Shown here piece by piece: positions 40,597 through 49,363 of a stretch of 64,000 nt of DNA. Position 1 is the first letter of the stretch. Every line of letters begins with the position of its first letter. Source of the DNA: Spirosoma radiotolerans (GTDB taxonomy: Bacteria > Bacteroidota > Bacteroidia > Cytophagales > Spirosomataceae); contig NZ_CP010429.1 of the NCBI RefSeq assembly GCF_000974425.1, forward strand, positions 1,302,001 to 1,366,000, read 5' to 3'. The notes under the pieces are model-generated. The model searched no databases. It saw nothing but the letters and a program-made list of their open reading frames with translations, and was not told the origin of the DNA. The position numbers and the translations under genes are program-made.

Positions 40597-42384
40597 GGTA
40601 ACGGTGAAACTAGCACTGGTACAGGTGGTGCCTGCTGCGTTTGTCAGGCAGATTTGGCCCGTTGTTGCGCCGGTTGGAATTGTAACCCGAATGGTTGCGC
40701 CTTCAATAGCAAATTTGGCTGCGGTTGATGCACCGTTGCCAAACCGAATCTCCTGAACGGTGGCTATATTCTGACCCGTTAAAATAATATCGTCGCCAAC
40801 CTTTCCGGATTTTGGCGTAAAATCTACACCGGAAATCAGCCGAAGTACGGTAAAGGCAGCGGTAGTGGTCGTCTCATTGGTGAGGTTGGTCACGCGCAAC
40901 GGTCCCGTTTGGGCATCGGCAGGAACGGTTACCCAGCGTTCGGTATCTTCATTTTTACCACCATCGACTGCAGCCGCAGCGGAACCAGTGAAGAAAATCT
41001 GGGCGTCCTTCAGATAGTCGCCCCGTAAAACCACCCGTTCGCCAGGCCGGGCGGTCAGCGGGATAACATCCGAAACAATCGCTTTCTGAACAATAACCAG
41101 GGGAGCCGATGCTGTGCCCGCGCGGCTGGTAACCGTAACAGAACCACTAACCGCTGTTGTTGGGACGCCAACCAGTAGGTCAATACCTTCGTTTCGGCTG
41201 GTTATGGGCACTGGAATTCCACTGATGCTGACGGCGGTGATGCGGTAAAGATTTTTGCCTGAAATCGTAAGCGTTTTTCCCCGAAGCTGCCGCGCTGGGT
41301 TTAGGACAAGGTTGGATGGCCCCAGGTAAAAAAAGAACGGATCGGTGGCCGTTGTATTTCCGCCAATCCCACTTGCCGATACCGACACTTGGGCCGACGC
41401 GGGTAAGGCCGGTACAACGGCCTCTATCTGCGTGTCGCTGAGGATACGGAATGTAGCGGGTGCGTTCCCGATCGATACCGACGTTATCTGGCTCATATTA
41501 CGACCTTCTATGACCAGCTTGTCGCCGGCAATGCCATCCTGAGCAAGCAGGTGAGTAATGAATGGTGGCTGGAAGATCTTTACCGTATCCGTGCTGGTGG
41601 CGACTAATGTTTCAAAAACCTGCACCGTTACCCGCCCCGATGTTGCCGTAGCTGGAATGATGGTGCGAATTTCGGTATCCTTGATCGTTGTTAAGGTTTT
41701 ATCAGTCGTCAGACCATTGATGCTCACAATACCATCGGTGAAATTTTTTCCCTGAATGACCAGTTCGGCACCGGGTTTTGTGTTCACCGGACTTACGCTC
41801 GTGATTTGGGGCGTTCCGGCTACAATAAATCGATTGACAACTTCGCCCCCGATGGTTGCGATAGCCAGCGCCTGAGGACCGCGGGGTACGGTAGCGGGTA
41901 TAAGAAAGGTAATTTTTTTAGCAGAGCTGTCCTGCACTACGGCATCAATGTCATTGAAGCGGACCCGCTGGAGCTGATTGAGGTAATCGCCGGTTACGGT
42001 AATTGACTGTCCTTGAAGGCCATTGGCTGGCGTAATCGTCGTTATAATTGGAGCGGGTTGCAGAACGGTAAAGGGCAGTGGATCAGAAGTGCCCTCCTGC
42101 GTCTGGACCCTAACCTGCGTGTTGCCGGGTGCCACACGAGGGACCGTTACCTGAATTGTTGTTTCGTCATGACTACCCATAGGGGCCGACAGAGCACCGG
42201 CTCCTACACCAAACATAACCGTTGGCTCACTACCAAACTGGTAGCCCGTCAGGGTCAGGCTCTGGTCGACATAAGCCTTGGATGCCGATAATTTGATTAG
42301 TTCTGGCGGGCTGTGCTGAACGCGGCAACTGGTTACACCAATCAGCGTACTAAGTAAAAAGAAAAGTAATCCTAATGATTTCAT
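40591..42384 (-). CDS. Multi-IPT/TIG-domain surface lipoprotein
   Basis: I choose the ATG at 42384, giving a clean lipoprotein signal (IGVTSC, Cys20); an upstream ATG at 42435 would add 17 residues. The mature 577 residues consist of about seven TIG/IPT immunoglobulin-like units. Each has the pattern ITPANGLQGQSITVTGDYL or similar (VNTKPGAELVIQGKNF, GIAGDKLVIEGRNM, LTARPGERVVLRGDYL, KSGKVGDDIILTGQNI). No catalytic domain is seen. Such proteins are adhesive or polymer-binding surface proteins in Bacteroidota. Neighbours give no further hint. The gene is divergent from the MoxR-like ATPase. Confidence 0.85.
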   Translation of the reverse strand: MKSLGLLFFLLSTLIGVTSCRVQHSPPELIKLSASKAYVDQSLTLTGYQFGSEPTVMFGVGAGALSAPMGSHDETTIQVTVPRVAPGNTQVRVQTQEGTSDPLPFTVLQPAPIITTITPANGLQGQSITVTGDYLNQLQRVRFNDIDAVVQDSSAKKITFLIPATVPRGPQALAIATIGGEVVNRFIVAGTPQITSVSPVNTKPGAELVIQGKNFTDGIVSINGLTTDKTLTTIKDTEIRTIIPATATSGRVTVQVFETLVATSTDTVKIFQPPFITHLLAQDGIAGDKLVIEGRNMSQITSVSIGNAPATFRILSDTQIEAVVPALPASAQVSVSASGIGGNTTATDPFFFYLGPSNLVLNPARQLRGKTLTISGKNLYRITAVSISGIPVPITSRNEGIDLLVGVPTTAVSGSVTVTSRAGTASAPLVIVQKAIVSDVIPLTARPGERVVLRGDYLKDAQIFFTGSAAAAVDGGKNEDTERWVTVPADAQTGPLRVTNLTNETTTTAAFTVLRLISGVDFTPKSGKVGDDIILTGQNIATVQEIRFGNGASTAAKFAIEGATIRVTIPTGATTGQICLTNAAGTTCTSASFTVTK

Positions 42385-42486
42385 AAACGGCAACCGGAGT
42401 TTGTACTCCTGAGCATAATTGGTAAAATTAGTCAATTTGCCTGTCTAAAAACCATTTCTCTCGAAAGCCTGTTAGAACAGTGTACG

Positions 42487-42523
42487 ATGAATAATGCAAA
42501 ATGAAGACTAACTCATTATTCAT
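42487..42523. repeat. Short inverted repeat upstream of MoxR-like gene
   Basis: The 10-bp arms 42487-42496 and 42514-42523 (ATGAATAATG and its complement) flank a 17-base spacer in the divergent gap, 25 bases before the ATG at 42548. It resembles the sequence of the longer element at 39521-39600 (both contain GATGAATAA). Confidence 0.5.
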
Positions 42524-42547
42524 TACTATCATCCATTCGTAATACAA

Positions 42548-44080
42548 ATGAGCTACCGCAGCCTGAAAGCATCTAAATTACTGGCAATCTCTACGCTTGG
42601 CGAACTCAAAGCCGCCGGGTATGAAACCCGCTCAATCAAACAGGAACTGCGGGACAATTTAATCGACCGAATCAAGGAAAAGGAAGTGGTTTTTCCGGGT
42701 ATATGGGGCTATGAAGATACGGTTATTCCAGATGTGGAACGGGCCATCCTCTCCATGCACCATATTAATTTATTAGGGTTGCGTGGGCAGGCCAAGACGC
42801 GTATTGCCCGCCTGATGGTCAATCTGTTGGATGAGTATATTCCGGTGGTGGCCGGGTCCGAACTGAACGATGATCCGCTCATGCCGCTGTCCCGTTTTGC
42901 CGTCGACCTGATTGCTGAGAAAGGCGATCAGACGCCCATCACCTGGTTGCACCGGAATGACCGCTATACTGAAAAGCTCGCCACCCCCGATGTATCGGTC
43001 GCCGACCTGATTGGGGACGTGGACCCGATCAAAGCCGCTACGCTTAAACTGCCTTACTCGGACGAACGGACGATTCACTATGGGTTGATTCCTCGGTCGC
43101 ACCGCTGTATTTTCGTCATCAACGAGTTGCCTGATCTTCAGGCCCGTATTCAGGTGTCGCTGTTCAATATCTTACAGGAGGGCGACATTCAGATTCGTGG
43201 GTTCAAGCTTCGGTTGCCGCTGGATATTCAATTCGTCTTTACCGCCAACCCGGAAGATTACACCAACCGCGGCAGTATCGTGACGCCCCTGAAAGACCGT
43301 ATCGACTCCCAGATTGTGACCCACTATCCGAAATCAATCGAAATTGGGAAAAAAATTACGATGCAGGAAGCGGTCGTGAAAACCGAGCAGAAAGGCATGG
43401 TGAAAACCAATGACCTGATTGCTGACCTGATTGAGCAGATTGCCCTGGAAGCGCGCGAGAGTGAATACGTCGATTCGAAAAGTGGTGTATCGGCCCGGAT
43501 GACAATTTCGGCTTACGAAAACCTGCTTTCCTCGGCCGAACGGCGGGCGCTGATCAACGGCGAAAAAGATACCTATGTGCGTATTGCCGACCTATATGGC
43601 GTAGTACCAGCCATTTGTGGCAAGGTAGAACTGGTTTATGAAGGTGAGGTAGAAGGACCGGTTATTGTGGCCCAGAATCTGATCGGCAAAGCCATTCGGA
43701 ATCAATTCCTGGCTTATTTCCCGAATCCTGAAAAAGCTAAAAAAGACAAACGTGGTAATCCGTACAAGAAAATTACGGATTGGTTTGGTGATGGCAACGT
43801 CATGGACTTCCTCAATGAACTAACCAACCGGGATTACGAAGCCCGGCTACGTACCATCGATGGCCTCGACGATCTGGTTGACCAGTTTCATCCGCGCCTG
43901 AGTAAAACGGAAAAGCTATTCATGATGGAGTTTGCTCTGCATGGCCTGGCCGAACACTCGTTGGTGGGCAAAAAAGCAATGGACACGGGTCTGACGTTCA
44001 AAGACCTGCTTGGTTCGATGTTTAACCCCGGCACCAGCTTTGGTGAAGAGGAGGAAGAGGATGACGACGATCGGTTCTAG
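42548..44080 (+). CDS. MoxR/magnesium-chelatase-like AAA+ ATPase
   Basis: This 510-residue protein has a P-loop-like LLGLRGQAKTRIARL at about 75-89 and CIFVINELPDLQARIQVSLFNILQEGDIQIRG (Walker B region plus helix-2 insert). FVFTANPEDYTNRG (sensor 1) and LKDRIDSQI (arginine finger area) follow. The C-terminal tail is acidic (EEEEEDDDD). In MoxR-type pairs such an ATPase remodels or inserts cofactors with a VWA-domain partner; a VWA protein is at 47994-49097. The P-loop has Ala where Gly precedes Lys (GQAKT), seen in this subfamily from memory. The normal length and clear family make the call secure. The specific client is unknown. Confidence 0.9.
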   Translation: MSYRSLKASKLLAISTLGELKAAGYETRSIKQELRDNLIDRIKEKEVVFPGIWGYEDTVIPDVERAILSMHHINLLGLRGQAKTRIARLMVNLLDEYIPVVAGSELNDDPLMPLSRFAVDLIAEKGDQTPITWLHRNDRYTEKLATPDVSVADLIGDVDPIKAATLKLPYSDERTIHYGLIPRSHRCIFVINELPDLQARIQVSLFNILQEGDIQIRGFKLRLPLDIQFVFTANPEDYTNRGSIVTPLKDRIDSQIVTHYPKSIEIGKKITMQEAVVKTEQKGMVKTNDLIADLIEQIALEARESEYVDSKSGVSARMTISAYENLLSSAERRALINGEKDTYVRIADLYGVVPAICGKVELVYEGEVEGPVIVAQNLIGKAIRNQFLAYFPNPEKAKKDKRGNPYKKITDWFGDGNVMDFLNELTNRDYEARLRTIDGLDDLVDQFHPRLSKTEKLFMMEFALHGLAEHSLVGKKAMDTGLTFKDLLGSMFNPGTSFGEEEEEDDDDRF

Positions 44081-44100
44081 ACCGGTGAAACTATTAACTA

Positions 44101-44139
44101 GCATAAAAAAAGGTGTTCATCGAACACCTTTTTTTATGC
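44101..44139 (+). terminator. Strong Rho-independent terminator
   Basis: The arms 44101-44118 and 44122-44139 are perfect complements (18 bp) with a three-base loop and contain a seven-T run after the GC part. It lies 20 bases after the MoxR-like gene. The A-run on the left makes it bidirectional, but no leftward gene ends there. Confidence 0.9.
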
Positions 44140-44248
44140 CTACTCTGCTCAGTAAATAAAGTTTAACAAGGGCTTAATGTTGTTCGGGAGCGAAAAGGCG
44201 TCCTTTGACCAGACTTAATTAACGGCTTTGGATTGACTTAGTATTACG

Positions 44249-45070
44249 ATGAGCGCTCTCAATCGTCGATTGTTTTTACAGGCTACCCTGAGTAGTATGT
44301 CATCAGTGCTGCTGGCTTCCTGCAAAGAAACTAAGACGGCTACTGTCATAACGCCAGCGCCCCTCCGATTTGCCGTGGCTTCTGATGGGCATCTGGGCGA
44401 ACCGTCTACCGATTCGGACCAATTCTATACGGATTTGCTGGCAGCGCTGACCGATGCCCATAAAAAAGCTCCACTGCAGTTCGTTGTCATTAATGGTGAT
44501 TTGATTCACGAGGGTAACGATGGATTGCTGCCCAGGGCAAAAGCGTATCTCGATACCTTACCCGTTCCCTACTATGTAACCCGTGGTAATCATGACCGGG
44601 TAAGCGTGGATGTCTGGCAGCAGCTTTGGGGATATGGCACCAATCATGTTGTGGAGCGTGACAATGCAACTCTTATTCTGCTTGATACATCCAATGAAGC
44701 AGGTGATACATTGTGCGGAGATGACGTGTGGCTCCGGCAAACGCTGAAAACAGTACGTACTACAGTGCCCGTTTTCCTGTTTATGCATATTCCGTTTATC
44801 CATAACCTACTGGGAACGGACGTATGCAGCGCCATTGTCGCCGTTTTAGCTGATTTTCCGGCTGTTCGGGCCGTGTTTCATGGGCATGATCATACGAAAG
44901 ATCAGAGTATTATCTACCAGGGAGCAGCCTTGTTATTCGATGCACATTTCGGCAGCAGTTGGGGTACGCCGTATAGTGGCTATCGAATTGTGGAGTCGGC
45001 CGATCAGAAACTAAGTACCTACCAGTTTGATTTTGTCAATCAGAAGCAGATAAATAGCCTGGTATTTTAA
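44249..45070 (+). CDS. Metallophosphoesterase lipoprotein
   Basis: This 273-residue calcineurin-like phosphoesterase has all motifs: SDGHLG (D-x-H), NGDLIHEGN, RGNHDR, MHIPFIH and FHGHDHTKDQ. These residues bind two metals. The N-terminus has an RR pair followed by a hydrophobic stretch and lipobox LLASC (Cys25), so export by Tat or Sec and lipid anchoring is likely. It hydrolyses phosphate mono- or diesters outside the cytoplasm. Substrate unknown. It is monocistronic, with a terminator before it and a hairpin behind. Confidence 0.85.
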   Translation: MSALNRRLFLQATLSSMSSVLLASCKETKTATVITPAPLRFAVASDGHLGEPSTDSDQFYTDLLAALTDAHKKAPLQFVVINGDLIHEGNDGLLPRAKAYLDTLPVPYYVTRGNHDRVSVDVWQQLWGYGTNHVVERDNATLILLDTSNEAGDTLCGDDVWLRQTLKTVRTTVPVFLFMHIPFIHNLLGTDVCSAIVAVLADFPAVRAVFHGHDHTKDQSIIYQGAALLFDAHFGSSWGTPYSGYRIVESADQKLSTYQFDFVNQKQINSLVF

Positions 45071-45071
45071 C

Positions 45072-45111
45072 GGGCTGGTGAATCTGCTATCGTAGCAGAA
45101 AATGACAGCCC
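45072..45111. terminator. Two-tier hairpin between convergent genes
   Basis: An outer 6-bp stem (45072-45077 with 45106-45111) and an inner 7-bp stem (45083-45089 with 45093-45099) are separated by an internal loop. It sits right after the phosphoesterase stop and 22 bases before the leftward YbjQ gene ends, and may terminate both. Confidence 0.5.
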
Positions 45112-45132
45112 ATTATTGATAAATACTAGCCT

Positions 45133-45453
45133 TTACTCGACAACGACCGCTGTGCCGTTGGCGCTGACCATGAGCATGGCGCCGTTGCCGCCAATGGTTT
45201 GGTAATCCAGATCAACACCAATGATGGCCGTAGCGCCCAGGCGAGTAGCCTGCTCAATCATTTCTTTCAGGGCTATGCTTTTTGCTTCGCGCAGAGCCTG
45301 TACATAGGCTCCCGAATGACCGCCGACGACATCCTTGATAGTAGTAAAAAAATCTTTAACGAGATTGGCGCCGATAATGGCCTCACCATTGACCAGGCCT
45401 ACATATTTAATGATATGTTTGCCTTCAATGTTAGAAGTAGTCGTTACGAGCAT
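45133..45453 (-). CDS. YbjQ family heavy-metal-binding-domain protein
   Basis: I use the ATG at 45453 (MLVTTTSNIEGKHI), which gives 106 residues, the usual YbjQ/UPF0145 length. An upstream in-frame ATG at 45540 would add an unrelated 29-residue tail. The motifs YVGLVNGEAIIGANLVKDF and GATAIIGVDLDYQTIG are typical. The fold is a small pentameric alpha/beta domain whose true function is not established despite the name. It is separate from its neighbours. Confidence 0.88.
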   Translation of the reverse strand: MLVTTTSNIEGKHIIKYVGLVNGEAIIGANLVKDFFTTIKDVVGGHSGAYVQALREAKSIALKEMIEQATRLGATAIIGVDLDYQTIGGNGAMLMVSANGTAVVVE

Positions 45454-45756
45454 AAGGAGAAATTGTAAGGTGACAGCCTGTTCGGCCCTTGCTGTTGTAA
45501 AGTTATACAGTTGTTCGTTTCGACAGGCATCAGATGACATTTTAGCGCCGGTACTTATTTTTAGGTCCCTGAACTACATGCTTCTCCCGATTCATACTGC
45601 AAGGCCTGGAAGGTTATTACTTTTTAAGTAAGGGGCTTACTTATAATCCTTGACCACCGTTGAGTAGATCGCGTACCATTGTATCGAAGAACTGTCTTTA
45701 TTTGTAAGCCAATGTATGGTATGACCTAATTAATCAACTTTTACAACCAGAAACAG
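45454..45756. other. Divergent intergenic gap
   Basis: There are 303 bases between a leftward YbjQ gene and a rightward lipoprotein gene. No RNA, hairpin or clear promoter was identified. Confidence 0.45.
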
Positions 45757-46269
45757 ATGAAAGACCTCCGTTTATCCCGCTTATTCGCCTGGACATTACT
45801 TATCGCCCTTCCGCTCTGGTTTGGCAGTTGTTCAAAAGATGATAACCCAACCATTGTCGATACGCCTACAGTTGAAGGAAACTACAAAATCAGTACGTTA
45901 ACCATTGATCCGAAAGCGCTGGGCTTGTACAGCGACTTAATAGCTGGCTCTAAACTGTTCTTTAACAATACCACCTGTTTGAACGACATTACCATAACCT
46001 TTAAGACCGGTGGGGATGCGACGACCGATAACCCTATGTCCTGTCAAAGTATTCCTGTTCCGGTCAGTACGTTTACCGGCATCGATGCCACCAGTAAGTG
46101 GAGCCTGAGCGGAAATCAACTGACGGTTACAAAAGGAGATGGGACTAAAACGGCGTATACGGTTTTAGGGACAGGCGCTATCCTGAAACTGCAGTGGCAG
46201 GGTACGTTGAACTACCCTACACCCAGTTCAACCATGTACACATATACTATGGAACTGAAGAAGCAATAA
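45757..46269 (+). CDS. Lipocalin-like lipoprotein (copy 1)
   Basis: This 170-residue protein has a lipoprotein signal ending in WFGSC (Cys25). A beta-rich domain follows with VEGNYKISTLTIDPKA at the N-terminal strand and WSLSGNQLTVTKGDGTKTAY in the C-terminal half, the pattern of small lipocalin-like lipoproteins in Bacteroidota. The ligand is unknown. The neighbouring copy at 46475-47008 shares the same signal peptide and strand order, so the pair is a tandem duplication. A terminator follows (46295-46323), so the copies have separate transcripts. Confidence 0.8.
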   Translation: MKDLRLSRLFAWTLLIALPLWFGSCSKDDNPTIVDTPTVEGNYKISTLTIDPKALGLYSDLIAGSKLFFNNTTCLNDITITFKTGGDATTDNPMSCQSIPVPVSTFTGIDATSKWSLSGNQLTVTKGDGTKTAYTVLGTGAILKLQWQGTLNYPTPSSTMYTYTMELKKQ

Positions 46270-46294
46270 GGACTTGAACCAATGCTTCTTACCA

Positions 46295-46323
46295 GCCGGC
46301 TCATTCGTGAGCCGGTTTTTTTA
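46295..46323 (+). terminator. Terminator with UUCG tetraloop
   Basis: The stem arms 46295-46303 and 46308-46316 enclose a TTCG loop and are followed by a T-run, 25 bases after the first lipocalin-like gene. Confidence 0.85.
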
Positions 46324-46432
46324 TGAACTAGCCATACAACGCTGAAATCAATTCATTGGCTAACAAATACACTTCACTAAGTAAATATGACCGTTCACAC
46401 AGTATGTTACTTATCCGGCTTAATGGTCCCAA

Positions 46433-46440
46433 TAGATTTG
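46433..46440 (+). promoter_or_regulatory. Possible -7 box of second lipocalin-like gene
   Basis: TAGATTTG fits TAnnTTTG and is 34 bases upstream of the ATG at 46475. No exact -33 TTTG was found, although the preceding terminator makes a promoter here likely. Confidence 0.4.
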
Positions 46441-46474
46441 CAGCACGTTAAAAACAAATCAATTGGATACTTTT

Positions 46475-47008
46475 ATGAAAACGATGAATGTCGCTCGGAT
46501 CATGGCCTGGGCATTAGTAGTAGCCATGCCACTGTGGTTCGGAAGCTGTAAAAAAGGTAGTGATGACGCTGTAACGCCAACAACGTCATCCGTACAGGGC
46601 AGCTGGAAAATATCCGGTTATAAGATTGACCCCGGCGTTGATTTTATGGGGAATGGTCAAAAAAGCAACGATTTGCTGGCCTATTTACGGTCATTACCTG
46701 GAGGGATTGGAAATGATGCCGTGGAGTGCCTGACCACTTCCGTGATTACGTTCAATGCCAATGGGAAAGTTAGCGGAACAGCAGGCTCTAAATGCTCGAC
46801 CACAACGGACATGAACCCCGTTGAGGAAAATTCAAGCTGGAAATTAGATGGGAATAAATTGACACTGACCAGTGGAACGGATGTGACTGTCTATGATACC
46901 GTAATCAGTGGTAACACCCTGAAGCTTTCTGGCAAAGAAATGGAGGATTATGACGGTGACGGCAAAGAAGAAGCCTACACCGTTACGCTGGAACTGACGA
47001 AGGTCTAG
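46475..47008 (+). CDS. Lipocalin-like lipoprotein (copy 2)
   Basis: The ATG at 46475 gives 177 residues and a signal aligned with copy 1 (MKTMNVARIMAW..., Cys25 in WFGSC). A TTG at 46463 is a weaker alternative. The domain has SVQGSWKISGYKIDPG, then SSWKLDGNKLTLTSGTDVT and a C-terminal strand (YTVTLELTKV), matching copy 1 in order (YTMELKKQ at its end). An acidic loop near the end (DYDGDGKEE) resembles a calcium-binding loop, absent in copy 1. A ligand-binding surface lipoprotein is inferred. Confidence 0.8.
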   Translation: MKTMNVARIMAWALVVAMPLWFGSCKKGSDDAVTPTTSSVQGSWKISGYKIDPGVDFMGNGQKSNDLLAYLRSLPGGIGNDAVECLTTSVITFNANGKVSGTAGSKCSTTTDMNPVEENSSWKLDGNKLTLTSGTDVTVYDTVISGNTLKLSGKEMEDYDGDGKEEAYTVTLELTKV

Positions 47009-47033
47009 GGCTAATAAAGCATAAATACTTTAT

Positions 47034-47067
47034 AAAAAACGACTTGCTCGACGGCGAGTCGTTTTTT
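47034..47067. terminator. Bidirectional terminator between convergent genes
   Basis: An A-run on the left and T-run on the right flank a GC stem (cgacttgc with ggcgagtcg, one wobble). It lies 26 bases after the lipocalin-like gene and overlaps the stop of the leftward glycosylase gene, so it probably serves both strands. Confidence 0.8.
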
Positions 47068-47779
47068 ATGCGCTTTCCACACACTCATGTAATGTAGCCA
47101 TGTAGCGGTCAAGATACATGGCTATGTCTTTTGACTTGTACTGCAAAATATAACGTGGATGGTCGAGGGTGAGAATGCGATCGAAGAAACCCTGCTGCTC
47201 ATTGAGCCGACGCAAATATGTTTCGTTTTTACGGCCCAGACACACCGCTACGCTTCTATTGCAACCAAAGTCAATCTGTGTACGAACTGTTTCGGTGATG
47301 GCGGGCCACAGTGCTTCGGTGGTTACGCGGTCGTCGTAGAAATTATAGTTTTTAGGGCCGCCTGATTTGCCATTGCGGGCCGGACCATTTTTGGTGAGGG
47401 CCAGTGGAAACAGCGATGTCAGAAAAAACTGGCTATAAAAGGCCTTCGCCCCGCCAAACGCTTCGACAACCTGGTAGATAAACCGACTCGACAGTTCGGG
47501 CGTATCGCGCAGGTCATTGGCAATGCCGCAGTATCGACGCAGGTTCTGGGGTGTTGTAAACGAAATTCCCGTTACGCCCGCCCCAAACCGGCCTGGATTG
47601 ATACCCAGCACAAAAACGCGTGGGGCTGTGTCGCTAAAGAAATTGGTGTAAAACTCGTTGACAATGGCCTGAACCGCCGGTTGTGGATAAGGATTCAAAA
47701 CACCAATATCGGGTGGGAGGTTGGCAGGCGCTGCCAGGGCATTGTAGTAAGCAATAGCTTTACTGGCGAAGGTAGTCAT
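47066..47779 (-). CDS. SMUG2-like uracil-DNA glycosylase family protein
   Basis: This 237-residue protein has FVLGINPGRFGAGVTGISFT (the GINPG.FG.. motif of SMUG-type uracil-DNA glycosylases with the catalytic Asn). The second motif is near the C-terminus (TLDHPRYILQYK, His of the H-P motif). This SMUG2 subfamily is frequent in Bacteroidota. It would remove uracil or damaged pyrimidines from DNA. The start at 47779 gives a normal length. The gene is convergent with the lipocalin-like gene and shares its terminator. Confidence 0.82.
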   Translation of the reverse strand: MTTFASKAIAYYNALAAPANLPPDIGVLNPYPQPAVQAIVNEFYTNFFSDTAPRVFVLGINPGRFGAGVTGISFTTPQNLRRYCGIANDLRDTPELSSRFIYQVVEAFGGAKAFYSQFFLTSLFPLALTKNGPARNGKSGGPKNYNFYDDRVTTEALWPAITETVRTQIDFGCNRSVAVCLGRKNETYLRRLNEQQGFFDRILTLDHPRYILQYKSKDIAMYLDRYMATLHECVESA

Positions 47780-47951
47780 TCAGGGGAAGGGTATGTACAA
47801 CAGACTAACGAACTTACCCCATTCGTTTGGTATTTTCGAACTAGATAAGGGAATGTAATGATTTTCTATTGATGTATTCTGTGTCTTCACCACAGCCCTC
47901 ATGTTAAGCTCGTCTCATAGTGCTGTCAGTTTCTTAAAACTGGCAACACAA

Positions 47952-47985
47952 CAATATCCCGTGTCTGTGAGGACACGGGATATTG
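47952..47985 (-). terminator. Perfect 14-bp hairpin after VWA gene
   Basis: The arms 47952-47965 and 47972-47985 pair perfectly around a six-base loop, 8 bases beyond the stop of the leftward VWA gene. The minus-strand T-run is poor, so it may be a stabilising 3' end. Confidence 0.6.
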
Positions 47986-47993
47986 GAGATTCA

Positions 47994-49097
47994 TTACTTG
48001 ATATTTTTGCGACGGTTCCGCTGAAAATCTTCGAACATCATGTTGCCTAATCCCTGCAAACCGCTGTAATAAGCCCGGCCATTGTTAACTTTCGTAAACT
48101 CTTGCACAAACTGTTTCAGGTAGGGGTCAGAGGCAATCATAAAGGTCGTGATCGGAATCTCCAATCGGCGGGCCTGCGCGGCCAGGGTCAGCGTTTTGCT
48201 AACCACCTTGCGGTCAAGTCCGAACGAGTTCTTGTAGTATTTGATGCCTTCTTTCAAACAAGTCGGTTTGCCGTCAGTGATCATGAAGATCTGCTTGTTC
48301 TTATTCTTGCGCCGACGCAGCAAATCCATCGCCAGTTCCAACCCCGCTACCGTATTGGTATGATAGGGACCAACTTCCAGATAAGGCAGGTCTTTGGCCT
48401 GAATCTGCCAGGCATCGTTGCCGAACACCACAATATCGAGTGTATCTTTGGGGTACTTGATCTTGATCAGTTCAACCAGCGCAAGCGCCACTTTTTTCGC
48501 GGGTGTAATGCGGTCTTCGCCATACAGAATCATGGAGTGACTAATGTCGATCATGAGCACCGTAGATGTCTGCGTTTTCTGCTCTTTTTGCGTCACTTCC
48601 AGGTCACGCTCCATAAGCGTAAAATCCTCTACACCGCTGTTGATCTGGGCGTTGCGTATGGATTCGGTCATCGAGATTTGTTCCAGCGAGTCGCCAAACT
48701 GATACGTGCGAATGTCGCTGCTCAGTTCGTCGCCGGTGCCGGTATACGGCGTCTGGTGATTGCCACCGGACTTGGATCGCTCAAGTTTGCCAAATATTTC
48801 TTCGAGGGCGCTCCGGCGAATCGTCTGCTCGCTCTTCGGCGTCATCACGATTTTACCCTCCTGATTATCTTCTGTCAGGTACCCTTTTTCTTTCAAATCA
48901 TCGAAGAAATTACCAATGCCATATTTGTCATCGGTGAGGCCATATTGGCGGTCGAGCTGGCTCATCCAGGACATGGCTTGTTCAACATCCCCGGAGGTTA
49001 AGAGCAGCAGCTGCTGGAAAATATTCAGCAACTGGTCAAACTTGCTGCCTTCTTTTTGTTCGGGTGGTACGTAATCAGAAAACTGAAAGCCTTTCAT
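47994..49097 (-). CDS. VWA-domain protein, probable partner of MoxR-like ATPase
   Basis: This 367-residue protein has an N-terminal helical region (1-170) and a von Willebrand A domain (about 175-355). The MIDAS motif is D184-I-S186-H-S188 (MIDISHSM); a Thr follows in YHTNTVAGL and an Asp in FMITDGKPT. The metal site is thus complete. VWA proteins work with MoxR-type AAA+ ATPases; the candidate at 42548 is 4 kb away rather than adjacent. There is no signal or membrane segment. It is divergent from the aminotransferase gene. Function by family, not proven here. Confidence 0.88.
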   Translation of the reverse strand: MKGFQFSDYVPPEQKEGSKFDQLLNIFQQLLLLTSGDVEQAMSWMSQLDRQYGLTDDKYGIGNFFDDLKEKGYLTEDNQEGKIVMTPKSEQTIRRSALEEIFGKLERSKSGGNHQTPYTGTGDELSSDIRTYQFGDSLEQISMTESIRNAQINSGVEDFTLMERDLEVTQKEQKTQTSTVLMIDISHSMILYGEDRITPAKKVALALVELIKIKYPKDTLDIVVFGNDAWQIQAKDLPYLEVGPYHTNTVAGLELAMDLLRRRKNKNKQIFMITDGKPTCLKEGIKYYKNSFGLDRKVVSKTLTLAAQARRLEIPITTFMIASDPYLKQFVQEFTKVNNGRAYYSGLQGLGNMMFEDFQRNRRKNIK

Positions 49098-49363
49098 AGG
49101 TAAAGTGGTTTGCTATCGGGTGAACGGCCTGGAATGCCTGGGTTGGTGTTTTTTCGCTGCTATGGTCATGCCCTGCGTCGTTTAGACGTAAGCCGTCGAC
49201 CTATTGTCAGAACAGCGCGTTTCGCGGATTTGTTCGGTCTGTTCAGACTAGCTTATAAGGCAACGTCAATACGTAGTTCGATAGCCTGAAACCGGTTCAT
49301 CCATGTACTATATTGGCATTGGGTTCAGCTTGTTAAACGAATAGTCCCAAAAGACCGTACAGA

